Positions 34,883 through 47,511 of a stretch of 64,000 nt of DNA are shown here, one piece after another. Location of the stretch: assembly GCA_904063045.1 (NCBI GenBank), contig CAJFCJ010000007.1, positions 2,611,404-2,675,403 of the forward strand, read 5' to 3'. Within the stretch, counting starts at the first letter, position 1. The number at the start of each line of letters is the position of its first letter. The notes under the pieces were generated by a model. The model was given only the letters and a program-made list of their open reading frames with translations. It did no database searches and was not told the DNA's origin. Position numbers and translations under genes: made by a program. The stretch comes from Dimorphilus gyrociliatus (Eukaryota; Annelida; Polychaeta; Dinophilidae).

Positions 34883-35117
34883 GTTAATTATTATTTTTTG
34901 TATAGTTTTTTTTATCAATGGAAAAATTTGAAAAGATAAAATTGAATTGAAAAATGAATTAATTTTTTAATTCAAATTTAAATACGAAAAGACTCTTGAT
35001 TGGATAATAACTTTATATTTTAATAGAGCTATAATAATTGTTGAATATATATTCAAATAGAAAATATGTATATTAGAATTATTAATAAAAGAAATAATTA
35101 AGTTGGTGTTTGTTTTT

Positions 35118-36522
35118 TTACAGGTCGGTATTCTCAGTTATTTCTTGAGCTTCATTATAATCAACGTCGTCTGATGACTCGGATAATTTGAAGCTGTAGT
35201 GAATTTTCTTACTATTAAACCAACTATATGAATTATCGAAACGTAGTGAATCTGAAAGAATACGAATATAATAAACTATAAAGCTAGAACTATATGATTT
35301 ATATTTACAATATCCAGCTGCTTTACAGGTATGAATGCCGTCTTCTGGTACCAAATGTGAATTGACTCTCATTAGGGGAATTATCGTTTGTTCTTGACTA
35401 TTTGCCTCTTCTAGAGGTCTAAAGAAGAGTCCGTACTGGATATCTTTGCTCTTCGTTTGAAATGCCCAGCTGATAATTAAATGATGATAAGATTATAAAT
35501 ATTATAATTTGTGAATGTACACTTTCGTTTACCTTAAAATGGAAAAGGGTTTTTCAACCTTGATCGTTTCGTCTACGCTTTTACCAGGCGAAATCTTAGC
35601 TTCAGTGAACTCTGATAGGTCGTAGCCCTGTTGTTTATTAGGAACATTAATAAAATATATTAATAAGAGAGAAAAGACTAAAAACCAGATCATCTGCGAA
35701 GAATTCAGGAGGTACAGTTCCCCCTTGACAAACTTTTAAACTATACTCAGGATCACCATCTGGTCCTGATAGATTTCCGCCATAACTTTCAGGAAGGCAA
35801 TCTGGTCCTAGTTCCGCTACTAGTTCCTCTTTATAATTATTCCCCAATATTTTGACTTTTCCTGATGTTCGTTTAGATAGGAAAGGTTTAACTATTTCGT
35901 AGATTATTGGAAAGATCCTTGGTGCATTTACCACATAACACTTAAACAAAGTTTCAGGATAGTTATCTTCCAACAGTACTAAGACTTTTATTAGAATATC
36001 CATTCCAGGAGTAAACAGCAATTTTAGAGAATAACCAGATAAATCATGTATCATTATAACTTGATCAGGAGAATTTCGACTTCTCATATCTGCCAAAAGT
36101 TCTTCTACTTTATAAATCTGGTACCTTACAAAATCTGATTTTTTAGCGCTCATAGTTAGTCCCTTAATATCGATTTTTCCTGGGATATCAATCCACACTG
36201 GATGACCACTTCTTGCCCTGAAAACAATTTATTACTTAGAAAATTGGCTTTCATTTAGAGAATAATATAATTACCATCCGCTATATCCACCCGGACAAAA
36301 TTTTCTTAAAACTGGTGGTACATCCCATTGAAGAATGTCACGAGTATTCCATGTTTCCTGAAAAGCGAAATAACCCAAAATTTGATCTTTAGCTTTTTCC
36401 AGATCAGAATTTCTCGCTATGATGAATTTCTCTAATTCCCTATCCGTGAATTGTCGGTCATCAACAGCTGATGCTTGCAAAACCTTACGAAATTCCTCAA
36501 TTATTTGGCTTTCAATTTCCAT
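35118..36522 (-). CDS. SEC14L: SEC14-like lipid-transfer protein (CRAL-TRIO plus GOLD)
   Basis: The SEC14L2-4 group moves hydrophobic ligands (tocopherol, phosphoinositides, squalene) between membranes. Five exons (36275-36522, 35686-36217, 35533-35627, 35309-35469, 35118-35251) give 389 aa, close to the human 403. A CRAL-TRIO-N helix region starts the protein. The lipid-binding domain has GHPVWIDIPG, DLSGYSLKLLFTPGMD, YPETLFKCYVVNAPRIFP and LPESYGG. A GOLD domain then gives NSHLVPEDGIHTC and LRFDNSYSWFNSKKI. The last intron (35252-35308) is 57 bases, in frame and without a stop. Confidence 0.93.
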
Positions 36523-37197
36523 GCCGAAAATCTTCTACTAGTCTGAGCCTGAGTGGCAGAAACGAAACAAACAACATTCTGTTACACTTAATACTCATTT
36601 CCAACAGCTTAATATAAAGAAATAAAGAATATAACTAATGCGGGTAGAACTGGGTACTTTATTTCAAAATCAATTAGCATTGTTGAGATAAAACAATGGA
36701 TAATTTTATTGGTGAAAACTGTTCCACTTCCATAGTAATTATAACGATTTAATGAGAAATGATCCTTTATCTATATATCCCTTCGGTTTGATTATCTAAT
36801 TGTTGGATAATGCCCTTCTCCTATTTTTCATTTACTACAAATACTTGTAAAACTAAAGGTAGTATTACTTTCAATCAACAAAATTAAACAGTCACTTAAT
36901 AGTTTTACTTAAAAGTGATGTGTCATTTCACTCTTTTGATAGACTATTTTTATTGAAGTTTTATTCTATTCTACTTTATACTTTTAGAATAGTTTTTTAA
37001 TTGATATCTACTAATCGAATAAAAACAATAACGAAACAGTTAGAAAAGAGAAAACAGAGAGTTTATTGAACTAGCAATTGTTGTAGATTATGTTTTGTCT
37101 GTGTGTGTGTATGTGTTTGAATATTACCAGTCTATTTGACTTATATGTTCAAATTTTTAGCGTATTTTATATATATAATTGACAATATACTGAAAGG
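36523..37197. other. Intergenic interval SEC14L promoter / ATE1 3' end
   Basis: These 675 AT-rich bases contain a short (GT)n run near 37101-37115. No gene or RNA structure was recognised. Confidence 0.35.
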
Positions 37198-39177
<1,980 letters not shown>

Positions 39178-39740
39178 TTTTTATGGATTTCAACTAAAAA
39201 CACTACATAAAAAAGTCACGGTGAATTTTTTAAAAGAATTTCTTCAAAAGCAGAAAAAATTTAGCAATTTTTCCGCTTCCGCTCTGGCGTAATATTTTAC
39301 ACAGCTTTACGACAACAGATGGCATTGCGTCTCATTCGAACAAAAGCATAAAAATATTAAAGTTTTTTCCAAAACAATATAATTTCCTAACGTAGAAAAT
39401 ATGTCTTATTTTTATATTAATTTAAACTCATTAAATGTCCAATTTTATTTAATTTCTATGGAATAGAATAAGTGTTTAATTAACCGAGATATAAATGCTA
39501 TTTTTCGTGAAACAAGACAAAAACGTTATGTAAAATTTTAAGATTACGTAGCTGAGAGTAGGTTTATAAATTTAAGAGGATAACACATGGAAATTTGAAA
39601 AGTTTTTATTTAGAAAAAATAGTTCCTAATCATGCAGTGTCCGAATTACCGCGCATGCGTACACGGTGCCCGGTAGATTTGCTGTGGATGCTTTGTATTT
39701 AATATAATCTACTGGAAGTGTCTGATTCACACTTGAAGTG
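39178..39740. promoter_or_regulatory. Divergent ATE1 / SMARCE1 promoter
   Basis: These 563 bases hold an ACAGATGGC element (39315-39323) on the ATE1 side. An NRF1-type palindrome GCGCATGCGT (39651-39660) lies about 80 bases before the SMARCE1 ATG. The middle is AT-rich with no coding sign. Confidence 0.45.
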
Positions 39741-41497
39741 ATGACTTCGGCTCTTAAGAGTGGACCGAATACACCGTTGGGGCGTAAGTAATCATATTTG
39801 ATAGGTTGTAGTCTAAAAATTACAATTATGGTTCCATTCCATATTTACCTAGTCTGGCAAACGCTTTTGTAGCGATAATCGTAGTCTAAAAGAGTTAAAA
39901 TCGCCTATAATTTATGTATCTTACCCTGATTTTTATGCGTATTTTAGAGCGTCTGCGAAGTCCCTTTATGCATCAGAGCCCCCATCCATATCCAATGCCT
40001 ATGGGACAAAATCCATCCATGGTAAGAAATTAATTATCCACCTTTGTCCTTCAATTTTTTTGTTTAGGTACTTTTTCTAAAATACTTATTTCATGTTTGC
40101 TTATAAAATTTAGGCTTACTTCAATCAATCCGGGCAAGTTTCAGCTGCAGTCAACTCTACTCCTCATATGGGTTCTCCTTTTTCTGATAAGAGTCTGGGT
40201 CCTTCGTCGTTTGCCCCAGTTAAGCTAGGAACTAAGGGAGCTGACGTTAGTATTTTAAAATTTAAATAAATATTCATCCAACAAGTTGATTTAATTTTAG
40301 TTAAGAATGCCTAAACCGCCGAAACCTCCAGATAAGCCATTAATGCCATACATGAGATACTCTCGAAAAGTCTGGGATCAAGTTAAAGCCGCGAATAGTG
40401 ACCTTAAGTTGTGGGAAATTGGCAAAATTATCGGGAGTATGTGGAGGGAACTGCCTGAAACAGAAAAACAAGAATACACAGAAGAATACGAGGCAGAGAA
40501 GATTCAATACAATGAAGCGATGAAGCACTATCACAATTCTCCGATGTATCAATCGTATGTTTCTGCTAAATCCAAAGCTCAGGAAGCTCAAGCTGCTGCT
40601 CAGGCTCTTGCAGAGGAAGAGGAAGCAGCGGCAAGGCGAGGCAAAAAGATAACTGATACAAGAATTTGCATTCAGTCTGCCGAAGACGAAGATGAGCCCC
40701 TTGATGACGGCCTGTGGGAAAAACATCTTTCGTCTGCTCGCTATCAAAGAAATCACAGACTTATTAATGAAATTTTAGGAGAAACTGTTGTTCCTGATAT
40801 GAGAACAGTTGTTACAACGAGCAGGTTAGCAGTATTGAAGCGCCAAGTTCTATCCTTGATAACCCATCAAAAGAAACTAGAAATGGAGCTGGAGAATCTT
40901 ACAAAACAACACAATGGCCGAAAAAGACTTATAGTTGAAGCATCCGAAAACTTTGGCAGGAAATGGAAAAAATTATGCGATAATGTTCCAGCAATGGACG
41001 AAGACGTCTTTGAGGATAGAGTTGAAAATTATATGGAAGAATTAAGAAAAGAGAAAATGGCACAGGTGAACGGAAATGATTACACAGAGAGTATTGGCCA
41101 GGAAGAAATTTCTTTGAAGAACGGTGTAGATCACTCAAAAAATAACGGAATTGACGAAGCACCAAAAGTAAATGGAATTGAGCATCCTCAAAATAACGGG
41201 GGGGAGGCTTTAGAGAAAGTACAGGAAGAACCAGAAGCAAAAAAAGATGAAATGGAAAAAGAGATTGAAACAACAGAAACAACGGCAACTGAGAGTCCTC
41301 AAGTAAACGGAATTAAGCACGATGAAAAGGATGACAAGGAACAAATTGAGAATGACGAAAAGGCACACATTGAAAATAGCGAAAAAAAAGAGCAAATTGA
41401 AACTAATGAGCAAGAACTTCCAAAAAAGGAGGAAGAAAAGATGGATGAAAGTGAAAGCGTTGAAAATTCTACAGAGAACAACGCTCAACAACCCTGA
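39741..41497 (+). CDS. SMARCE1: SWI/SNF complex subunit SMARCE1 (BAF57)
   Basis: BAF57 is the HMG-box subunit of animal SWI/SNF (BAF) chromatin remodellers. Four exons (39741-39783, 39948-40021, 40114-40245, 40301-41497) give 481 aa (human 411). The HMG box (about 90-160) has PKPPDKPLMPYMRYSRKVWDQ, KLWEIGKIIGSMWRELPE and YHNSPMYQSYV. The BAF57-specific part follows: RICIQSAEDEDEPLDDGL, HLSSARYQRNHRLINEIL and the coiled coil LAVLKRQVLSLITHQKKLEMEL. The C-terminal 130 aa are an acidic, disordered tail with five short Asn-Gly repeats (VNGN, KNGVDH, NNGIDE, VNGIEH, VNGIKH) that is longer than in vertebrates. Confidence 0.96.
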
Positions 41498-41951
41498 AAA
41501 TTTGTCACTGTTGAACAAGATTCTATTTTTATATAGGATAAAGTGTTATTGTTTTTTTTTTATTTTATAAGAGGAACAATAATTATTTTGTAGTGTACCT
41601 GTATTTCCTATTGAATGGACGGTGTCGTCATCATGGAAAATAAAGAAGTTTATGTATATTTATTAGATTTTGCATTTATCAAATTTTATAAAACATAGCT
41701 TTTTTTTATTACCAGATGCTCGATTTTATTGATTCTAAACAAAGTTAACATTGAAAATCTAATAAATGAGTAATTTGGAAGCTTTTATATTCAAAAGTGT
41801 CTTTTTTTTATTCATTTTTATTGTTATTCTTTTTCATAGAAATAGATTACAAAAAAAAATATTCAACTTTTAATATTTAATGATAAATTAAAGAACATCA
41901 TTTAAAAATTTCAAAAAGTAAAGGAAAGTACCGAAAAAGAAAAGGAAAAAA
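41498..41951. other. AT-rich intergenic interval
   Basis: These 454 bases between plus-strand genes carry homopolymer T/A runs and nothing recognisable. Confidence 0.35.
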
Positions 41952-42466
41952 ATGTCAACCATCAATTCGTTTAGGCGTGATACAAATACTGATGAGAATA
42001 GAACAAGAATTTTAAGGGGAGTATCGGAAATAAGGGTAAACAATTTGGCTGAAATACAATATAAGTTACAAATTGATCACTTGCAAAAAACATCAAGAAT
42101 GAGACGTCAAATTAGGCAGATGTTAATGCGTTATCGTACGGCCACAAAGAAAATTGATGCAATGAATTGGGAACTAACAGATCTAGCTTTGCAAGTAAAA
42201 TACAAATTTTAAAAAATATAGATGGCGTAGCTAATCGCTTAATATAATTGAAGCTTTGCATGTTAAAAGTTGCGGCAAAAGTTCGAGAGGACGAGATTGC
42301 ATACTACGAGAAAATTGTACGAGATGTTAGAATTAAAAATTTTGAATCTCATCTAATTGGTAACTCTCATAAGCTAACAATACTTGAGAATGCAAAAGAT
42401 GATCCGTCAGAATACGAGTCTGTTAAAAATAAACTAGCTAAAAGACAACAAAATAGTAAAATGTGA
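41952..42466 (+). CDS. Small basic coiled-coil protein, unknown
   Basis: Two exons (41952-42194 and 42254-42466) join in phase 0 over a 59-base intron to give 151 aa. The first half is Arg/Gln-rich and helical (AEIQYKLQIDHLQKT, RRQIRQMLMRYR). The second is charged (YYEKIVRDVRIKNFESHL). It has no signal peptide, TM or known motif. The intron begins GTAAAA and ends TTGAAG, so the acceptor is weak. It may be a lineage-specific cytoskeletal or ciliary component; no function can be given. Confidence 0.5.
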
Positions 42467-42838
42467 TATCTATTATATTAAACATAGTATTGCATGAAAA
42501 TACATAAATATATTGTCATTATTCTATTGTATTAACACCGAGTATATAACTAAGATATTCAAAAATTGACAAGAGAAGAGAACAGAGAACATTTTAGCCT
42601 GTTTTTTTTTTAAACATTCTACATATTTTTTTTGTGCAGACAATCATCTAATAAAAAACAAAGTAACAGTTTAAAGATAGATACTCTTCAATTGTTTATG
42701 TTATTGTTATCGCGTTATCAAAAAAAAAGTTCTTTAAATAAATAATTTAGCAATCGCCTATGAGCAATAAGGGGTGAGTGGTACAGTAGGTCTTGAACTA
42801 CATATTGATCGAATTCGAATTTATTGGCCATGAGACTA
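42467..42838. other. Convergent 3' interval
   Basis: These 372 AT-rich bases lie between two facing orphan genes and presumably are 3' UTR sequence. Nothing else is seen. Confidence 0.35.
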
Positions 42839-44110
42839 TTAATATGTTTGGCTGAAATTTTGGAATATATACTTCTCCTTTAAACGTTTCTCTTTTATAG
42901 AAGCTTTACAAAATTCCATTTCCATGTTTAAAACATCCATTTCCAAATTGATCTTATTCTCGTATTCTTTCCAATAGTTGAATAATATTCGTAAATGGGT
43001 CAAACATTGCTTTCCCTTTAGACTGGTAGCTAATAATTCGTATGTGATATATATTCGTTGAATTATGCATTTTAGATCATTCCAACAGTTTGATAATCTG
43101 ATTCTATCCGATTCCTTCTCTTTTAAAAACAGCAGTTTATTTTTCTATTTTGAACAGTTTTTTACTATATAAAGGTATAAATTTATATATTTCAATATAT
43201 AACTTACATCGCTAGTGTTGAGTGACGTCATTATAATTCTTTTCAAGTTTTTGAGTTCTTCCTTCAAACTGTCATTTTTAAGTAACTCTTCTTCAAGTCG
43301 AGGTTGATATAAAATCACCTCATCAATGTCTTTTTCATCACTAATATTAATAGTTAAACGTTCTATGTTTTGTGAATGTTCTTTTAGAGCATCAAACGCT
43401 GATCTCGTAAAAATATTACGAGATTTAAAAATATCAACCTTCTTTCGAAGTCTTTTGATCAATTTATCTTTCTTTGCCAAACGTTTCTTAACTTCATCTA
43501 AAAGTTCCTCATTCGAAATTTGACATGCAAAGTGTTTCTTAGAAGAAATACTTGAAGTTCGAGAGGGATTTGAAGTATTTCTATAGTTATAATTATGCCT
43601 TTCTCCTCTTTCAAAAGAATGATTTATTTCCTTCCCTTTCGTCCTTTTCTCTTTCTTCCTATGCTGGATATTATTATCCTCATCTATTTCCTTTATTGGA
43701 TTTGAAACATTGAATGAATAATTAACCGTTTCGTAATATTCAGTTTTATCTTCTTCCTTTTCGGAAATCTTTGTATTTTGGCGGGAGACGTTCAACTCAC
43801 TAACGCAATCTTCAAAATCAAAACCCTTTGATATTTCCCTATCAAAGATATTCTTATCATTTACAATTAAACTGGAATTGATTGCATTTTCTTTATCATC
43901 AAATGAAAAATGATGCTTTATAAAATTTGTAACGTTATAATTATTGTCTAATAAGGAAGTTATATTGTCAGATAAATCTGACCTATATTTAATAGGTAGC
44001 CATTTTTGAGGTTTTGTCAAAGAAAACTTCAGTTTCTTTCTTCTAAAGTAAGCATTGTCTTCAATAAAATTTCTATAATTAATACTAGAAGTTGAGTGAC
44101 TCTTTCTCAT
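42839..44110 (-). CDS. Disordered/coiled-coil protein, unknown
   Basis: Two exons (43208-44110 and 42839-43144) join in phase 0 over a 63-base intron with good sites (GTAAGT, AATAG), giving 402 aa. The N-terminal 190 aa are Asn/Ser/Lys-rich and disordered (MRKSHSTSSINYRN). A helical region follows (SNEELLDEVKKRLAKKDKLIKRL, LEEELLKNDSLKEELKNLKR). The second exon is helical and basic (LNMEMEFCKASIKEKRLKEKY). The pattern of short leucine-rich helices resembles centriole or cilium proteins, but no family is recognised. Confidence 0.6.
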
Positions 44111-44728
44111 AATAGGTTTTTATTCATTTCCGGTTATATACCTATATAAAAGAAGAATAATAGAACATTTTCCAAAAGAACAACAGCGAAAAAAAAATTA
44201 AATATGTAGATTTTTAAATATTTAAATTTATTAATTAATTGATAAATTAATTGAAAAAATTGAATGATCATTATATATATTTTTTTAAATTATTAATGAG
44301 AAGTGCTGAAAAGTGTAACAACTGTTCATTTTAAGCGATCAGCTCATCATTTAAATTTGGCCTATATTCTGAGTCAATACGGAATTAGTAATACTATATT
44401 GTATTTGTGCCGCCATTTATTAAAGATAACATAGGGGAATATGTGAAAAAAAATAGAAATTATAGTTAAACTATAAATAATAATAGTGTGCTGATCCCCC
44501 CGTTAGTCGATACGCCTCCTGCCCTCATTTCCGAGCCGCCATTTCCCCATATAAAAAAATGTGAATCCGCCCCCTCAATGTCTTTCTGCGTTCGATATAA
44601 TACACGTAATAATCACGTGGTGGTTCACCGTACGAGATCCGTGTCGTTAGATAGGTCATGATAAATATTTTCAAACATCTTTAGTCATAGAAACGTTAAT
44701 ATTGGAATATAATATTTTAGAGCAGATC
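44111..44728. promoter_or_regulatory. Divergent promoter, orphan gene / TLC-domain gene
   Basis: These 618 bases hold two YY1-type GCCGCCATTT elements (44409-44418 and 44535-44544) and an E-box CACGTG (44614-44619). An acceptor ATTTTAG sits directly before the TLC-domain ATG, so a 5' UTR intron is likely. Confidence 0.4.
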
Positions 44729-45520
44729 ATGATCGGATATATTTTTGTAGCCTGTTATACTAGTTTGTTTTGGTTACTTTACAAGCCAGTTATACCAAAA
44801 TTGTCGGCAGCTATAAGTAACTCTTTCAGGAATTTAGACAAACATCAAAAGAGAATATGGAGCGAAAATGCTGTATCAACAATACACGCTGTCGTTGTGT
44901 TTTTACTGTCTGTTTGGAATCTGCTATTCGACAAGGTGACCCTTGAACAACCCGTTCTCGGAGCCGGCTGGGCTGTTGTCCATCTGGCCGCAATAGCAGC
45001 TGCATTCATGATAGTTGATATTGGTATTATGCTGTCGGTTGGTGACCGCTCTGTCTTCTTTTACTTTCATCATTTATCTGTCGCTTTTGCCTGTATATTT
45101 TGCCTAATTGAAGGAAGATTCTGCCCATGGTTCTCTTCTCTAAAGTCATTAAGTGAAGCATCGACGCCTTTTGTTCATGCGAATTGGTTCTTGAAGGTTA
45201 CTGGTGTATCAGAAAGTAGCGTTTTATCCAAGCTCTTGACATATGTGGTTTTCACATTGTGTAGAATACTAGTTATTCCATTTTTTTGGTTTTATGCATA
45301 CGTCTACTGGGATGAGGGTTGGTCTATTAGTAAAACTTGGATTCTTGTCCTATTATCCAGCCTTGCTTTGGATCTGCTTAATATTCGGTGGTGGATACAA
45401 ATGACTGCTAAGTTTGTTTATTTTATTAAATGCAAATTATTTGGGTCTAATTATGATGACAAAAAACATGAATTATCGTCTGCTGTTTATTGTGAAAATC
45501 CTGAAAAGAAAGAAACTTAG
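44729..45520 (+). CDS. TLCD4: TLC domain-containing protein (TLCD4/TMEM56 type)
   Basis: This is a polytopic membrane protein of the TRAM-LAG1-CLN8 superfamily; the TLCD group has been linked to membrane lipid composition. One coding exon gives 263 aa with about six hydrophobic segments. Family landmarks: WSENAVSTIHAVVVFLLSVWNLLF, FFYFHHLSVAFACIF (the conserved HH pair) and EASTPFVHANWFL. It ends in a charged KKHELSSAV tail with a terminal KKET, possibly an ER-retention-like dilysine. The ATG at 44729 is chosen because it follows an acceptor and fits the family N-terminus (MIGYIFVACYTSLFWLL). Confidence 0.85.
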   Translation: MIGYIFVACYTSLFWLLYKPVIPKLSAAISNSFRNLDKHQKRIWSENAVSTIHAVVVFLLSVWNLLFDKVTLEQPVLGAGWAVVHLAAIAAAFMIVDIGIMLSVGDRSVFFYFHHLSVAFACIFCLIEGRFCPWFSSLKSLSEASTPFVHANWFLKVTGVSESSVLSKLLTYVVFTLCRILVIPFFWFYAYVYWDEGWSISKTWILVLLSSLALDLLNIRWWIQMTAKFVYFIKCKLFGSNYDDKKHELSSAVYCENPEKKET

Positions 45521-45734
45521 ACCTAATACAAAATACAATGAATTTTTATTTTCTTACATTAATTGTCCGATTTATTCAAAAATACACATATCTGGTAGAA
45601 CGGATTCGTTATTCAATAGAGGTATATTGAACGTATGAGGTTAGGCCTGTTCTTCACTCTTTTACAATTGTACCTAACAAGGGTGGGGCGAACAAGTTAC
45701 AAAAGTAGTTGTAGCTCCCGTGCTTAGAGCCGCG

Positions 45735-46712
45735 ATGCTAAAGTTACTTACTCTACTCATTGTTGCTGGTCTTCTTGGCTTTGTAGAATCAGGTAATGAA
45801 TGAAAAGTTACTTCTCTCAAGAGTCTGGCCTTTCCAATATAAGATTTCAATTTAAAAATTCCTTTTACATATATAGATTCAGTATGTGGTGACAAAGTGT
45901 GCGAAAACGGAGGTGTTTGTTCGCAGAATACTTGCTTGTGTAATAATGATTACGAAGGAACTACCTGCTCTAAGAAGAAATTGACTACTGTTGCTCTGAT
46001 TGCTATTATTCTTATTTGTATTTTTCTTTTGCTTGCTGTGCTAATAACGGTGTGTATAATAAAACGACGAAAGGGGAGACAACAAGTTCCTCTGATTGAC
46101 AAGGAATCAAGAAGATCCAACTACAATGACGAAGAAGAGCCCAGGATTAACATAGCTGAAGCGGATATTCAAGAGAATTTGAGAAAGCACTCTAAAAACC
46201 AGCAAGTACCCGTAAGTACAATCTCTGAACCAGGAGCCTCTAGGCCAGTTTTGACAAGTTTAAGCCAAGATGAACCATACTCAAGAAACTCTCAACAGCC
46301 AAAATCCTCAATTTTAGCCAAACCAGAGCATTCAAATTCAGTAGTTACGCCTCCTAAGTTAGAGACAAATAGAACAACAGCTGAAATACCTTTAAGAAAA
46401 CCACAAAATTCTGTACATGATCAATCGGATATTATTCGCCGTGAAAGACCAGTACCGGCTAAACGTGTTCTAGCTGATCAGAATTCAACAATAGGTTCAT
46501 CTGTAAAAATGCACTCGGGCGAACCACTAGCTCCAGTTAATTACCTAACACCAAGATCAACCACAAGCACAAATTCAACAACAGACTATTTCAGCACTGG
46601 TGCATCATTTTGGTATCCAGCCTACGTTGGAGGACCAACAGGCGGTATGGGAAGCTCACTTATGATGGTGGGAAGTTCTACTTCTTTAACCAAAGTTCCA
46701 TCTCGAAAGTAA
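45735..46712 (+). CDS. Single-pass EGF-like membrane protein, unknown
   Basis: Two exons (45735-45792 and 45877-46712) give 297 aa. A signal peptide (1-19) precedes one compact EGF module with six cysteines (C23 to C50, CENGGVCSQNTCLC). Directly after it, a helix (about 56-80, VALIAIILICIFLLLAVLI) crosses the membrane. A basic stop-transfer KRRKGRQQ and a 210-aa Ser/Pro/Thr-rich cytoplasmic tail follow. The tail has scattered tyrosines (SNYNDEEEP, VNYLTPRS) that could be adaptor sites. The layout recalls single-EGF ligands or adhesion proteins, but no family is recognised. Confidence 0.7.
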
Positions 46713-47511
46713 ACTTCTCTGAAAAAAGTGAAAAAGAAAAAGCGTTCAATAGTATATAAAAAGAAATATCACACTTACGTAATTTACAAATAGATTAACT
46801 TTTTTCCTATATATCTCTATTTATATCATATGCTTCAAAATCAGAGAAATTCTGCAACAATATATAAATGGGTATGTGTATTATTTATAGGGAAGGACAC
46901 TTTTATTTTTTTGATTTAACATATTTATCGCATTTTATCACCGCCATTTTGATAAAGAACATAGGAAAATATATTCTAAAAAAAAAAACAAATATCTAAG
47001 CAAATTAAGGAATATAGGTTGCATTACAAAATTTTAAATGATGCGTGTAAATAAAAGGCAGATATTTAATATTTCACTTCTCATATTCTACATAAAATCA
47101 CAATGTCATTGAAAGATAAATGATATACAATCGTGATGTTAAGTAATTGTTACAACTGTAAAAATTTCTCAAAATCTAATTTTCTTAATTTACAAATTAA
47201 CTTTAAGGTCTTGAATATTTTCTTCTGTAGGATAAATAATTTGCGAAATATTTCACTCTTTTCCACAATACTGTAAACTTCATCAGCTATTAAGTAATTG
47301 TAACACCGTCGACTGGACCTTACAAATTAAGAGTTGTGTCGTCAAAAACATAATCGACCTGTAAAAATTTTATATTTATACTGTATATATATATATATAA
47401 AACAATTAAAAAATTATCAGTGTTAAAATCTTGATTCTCCCTTTTTTCAAAGTTTGAGTCATATTTGTTGTTTGGTTGTTTGTTTAAAAATTGATAAATC
47501 GGGCGAAAGAT
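46713..47511. other. Convergent interval, EGF-TM gene / CYP4
   Basis: These 799 AT-rich bases include an alternating TA run (about 47379-47402) and an ACCGCCATTTTG element near 46942. No coding sign was found. Confidence 0.35.
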
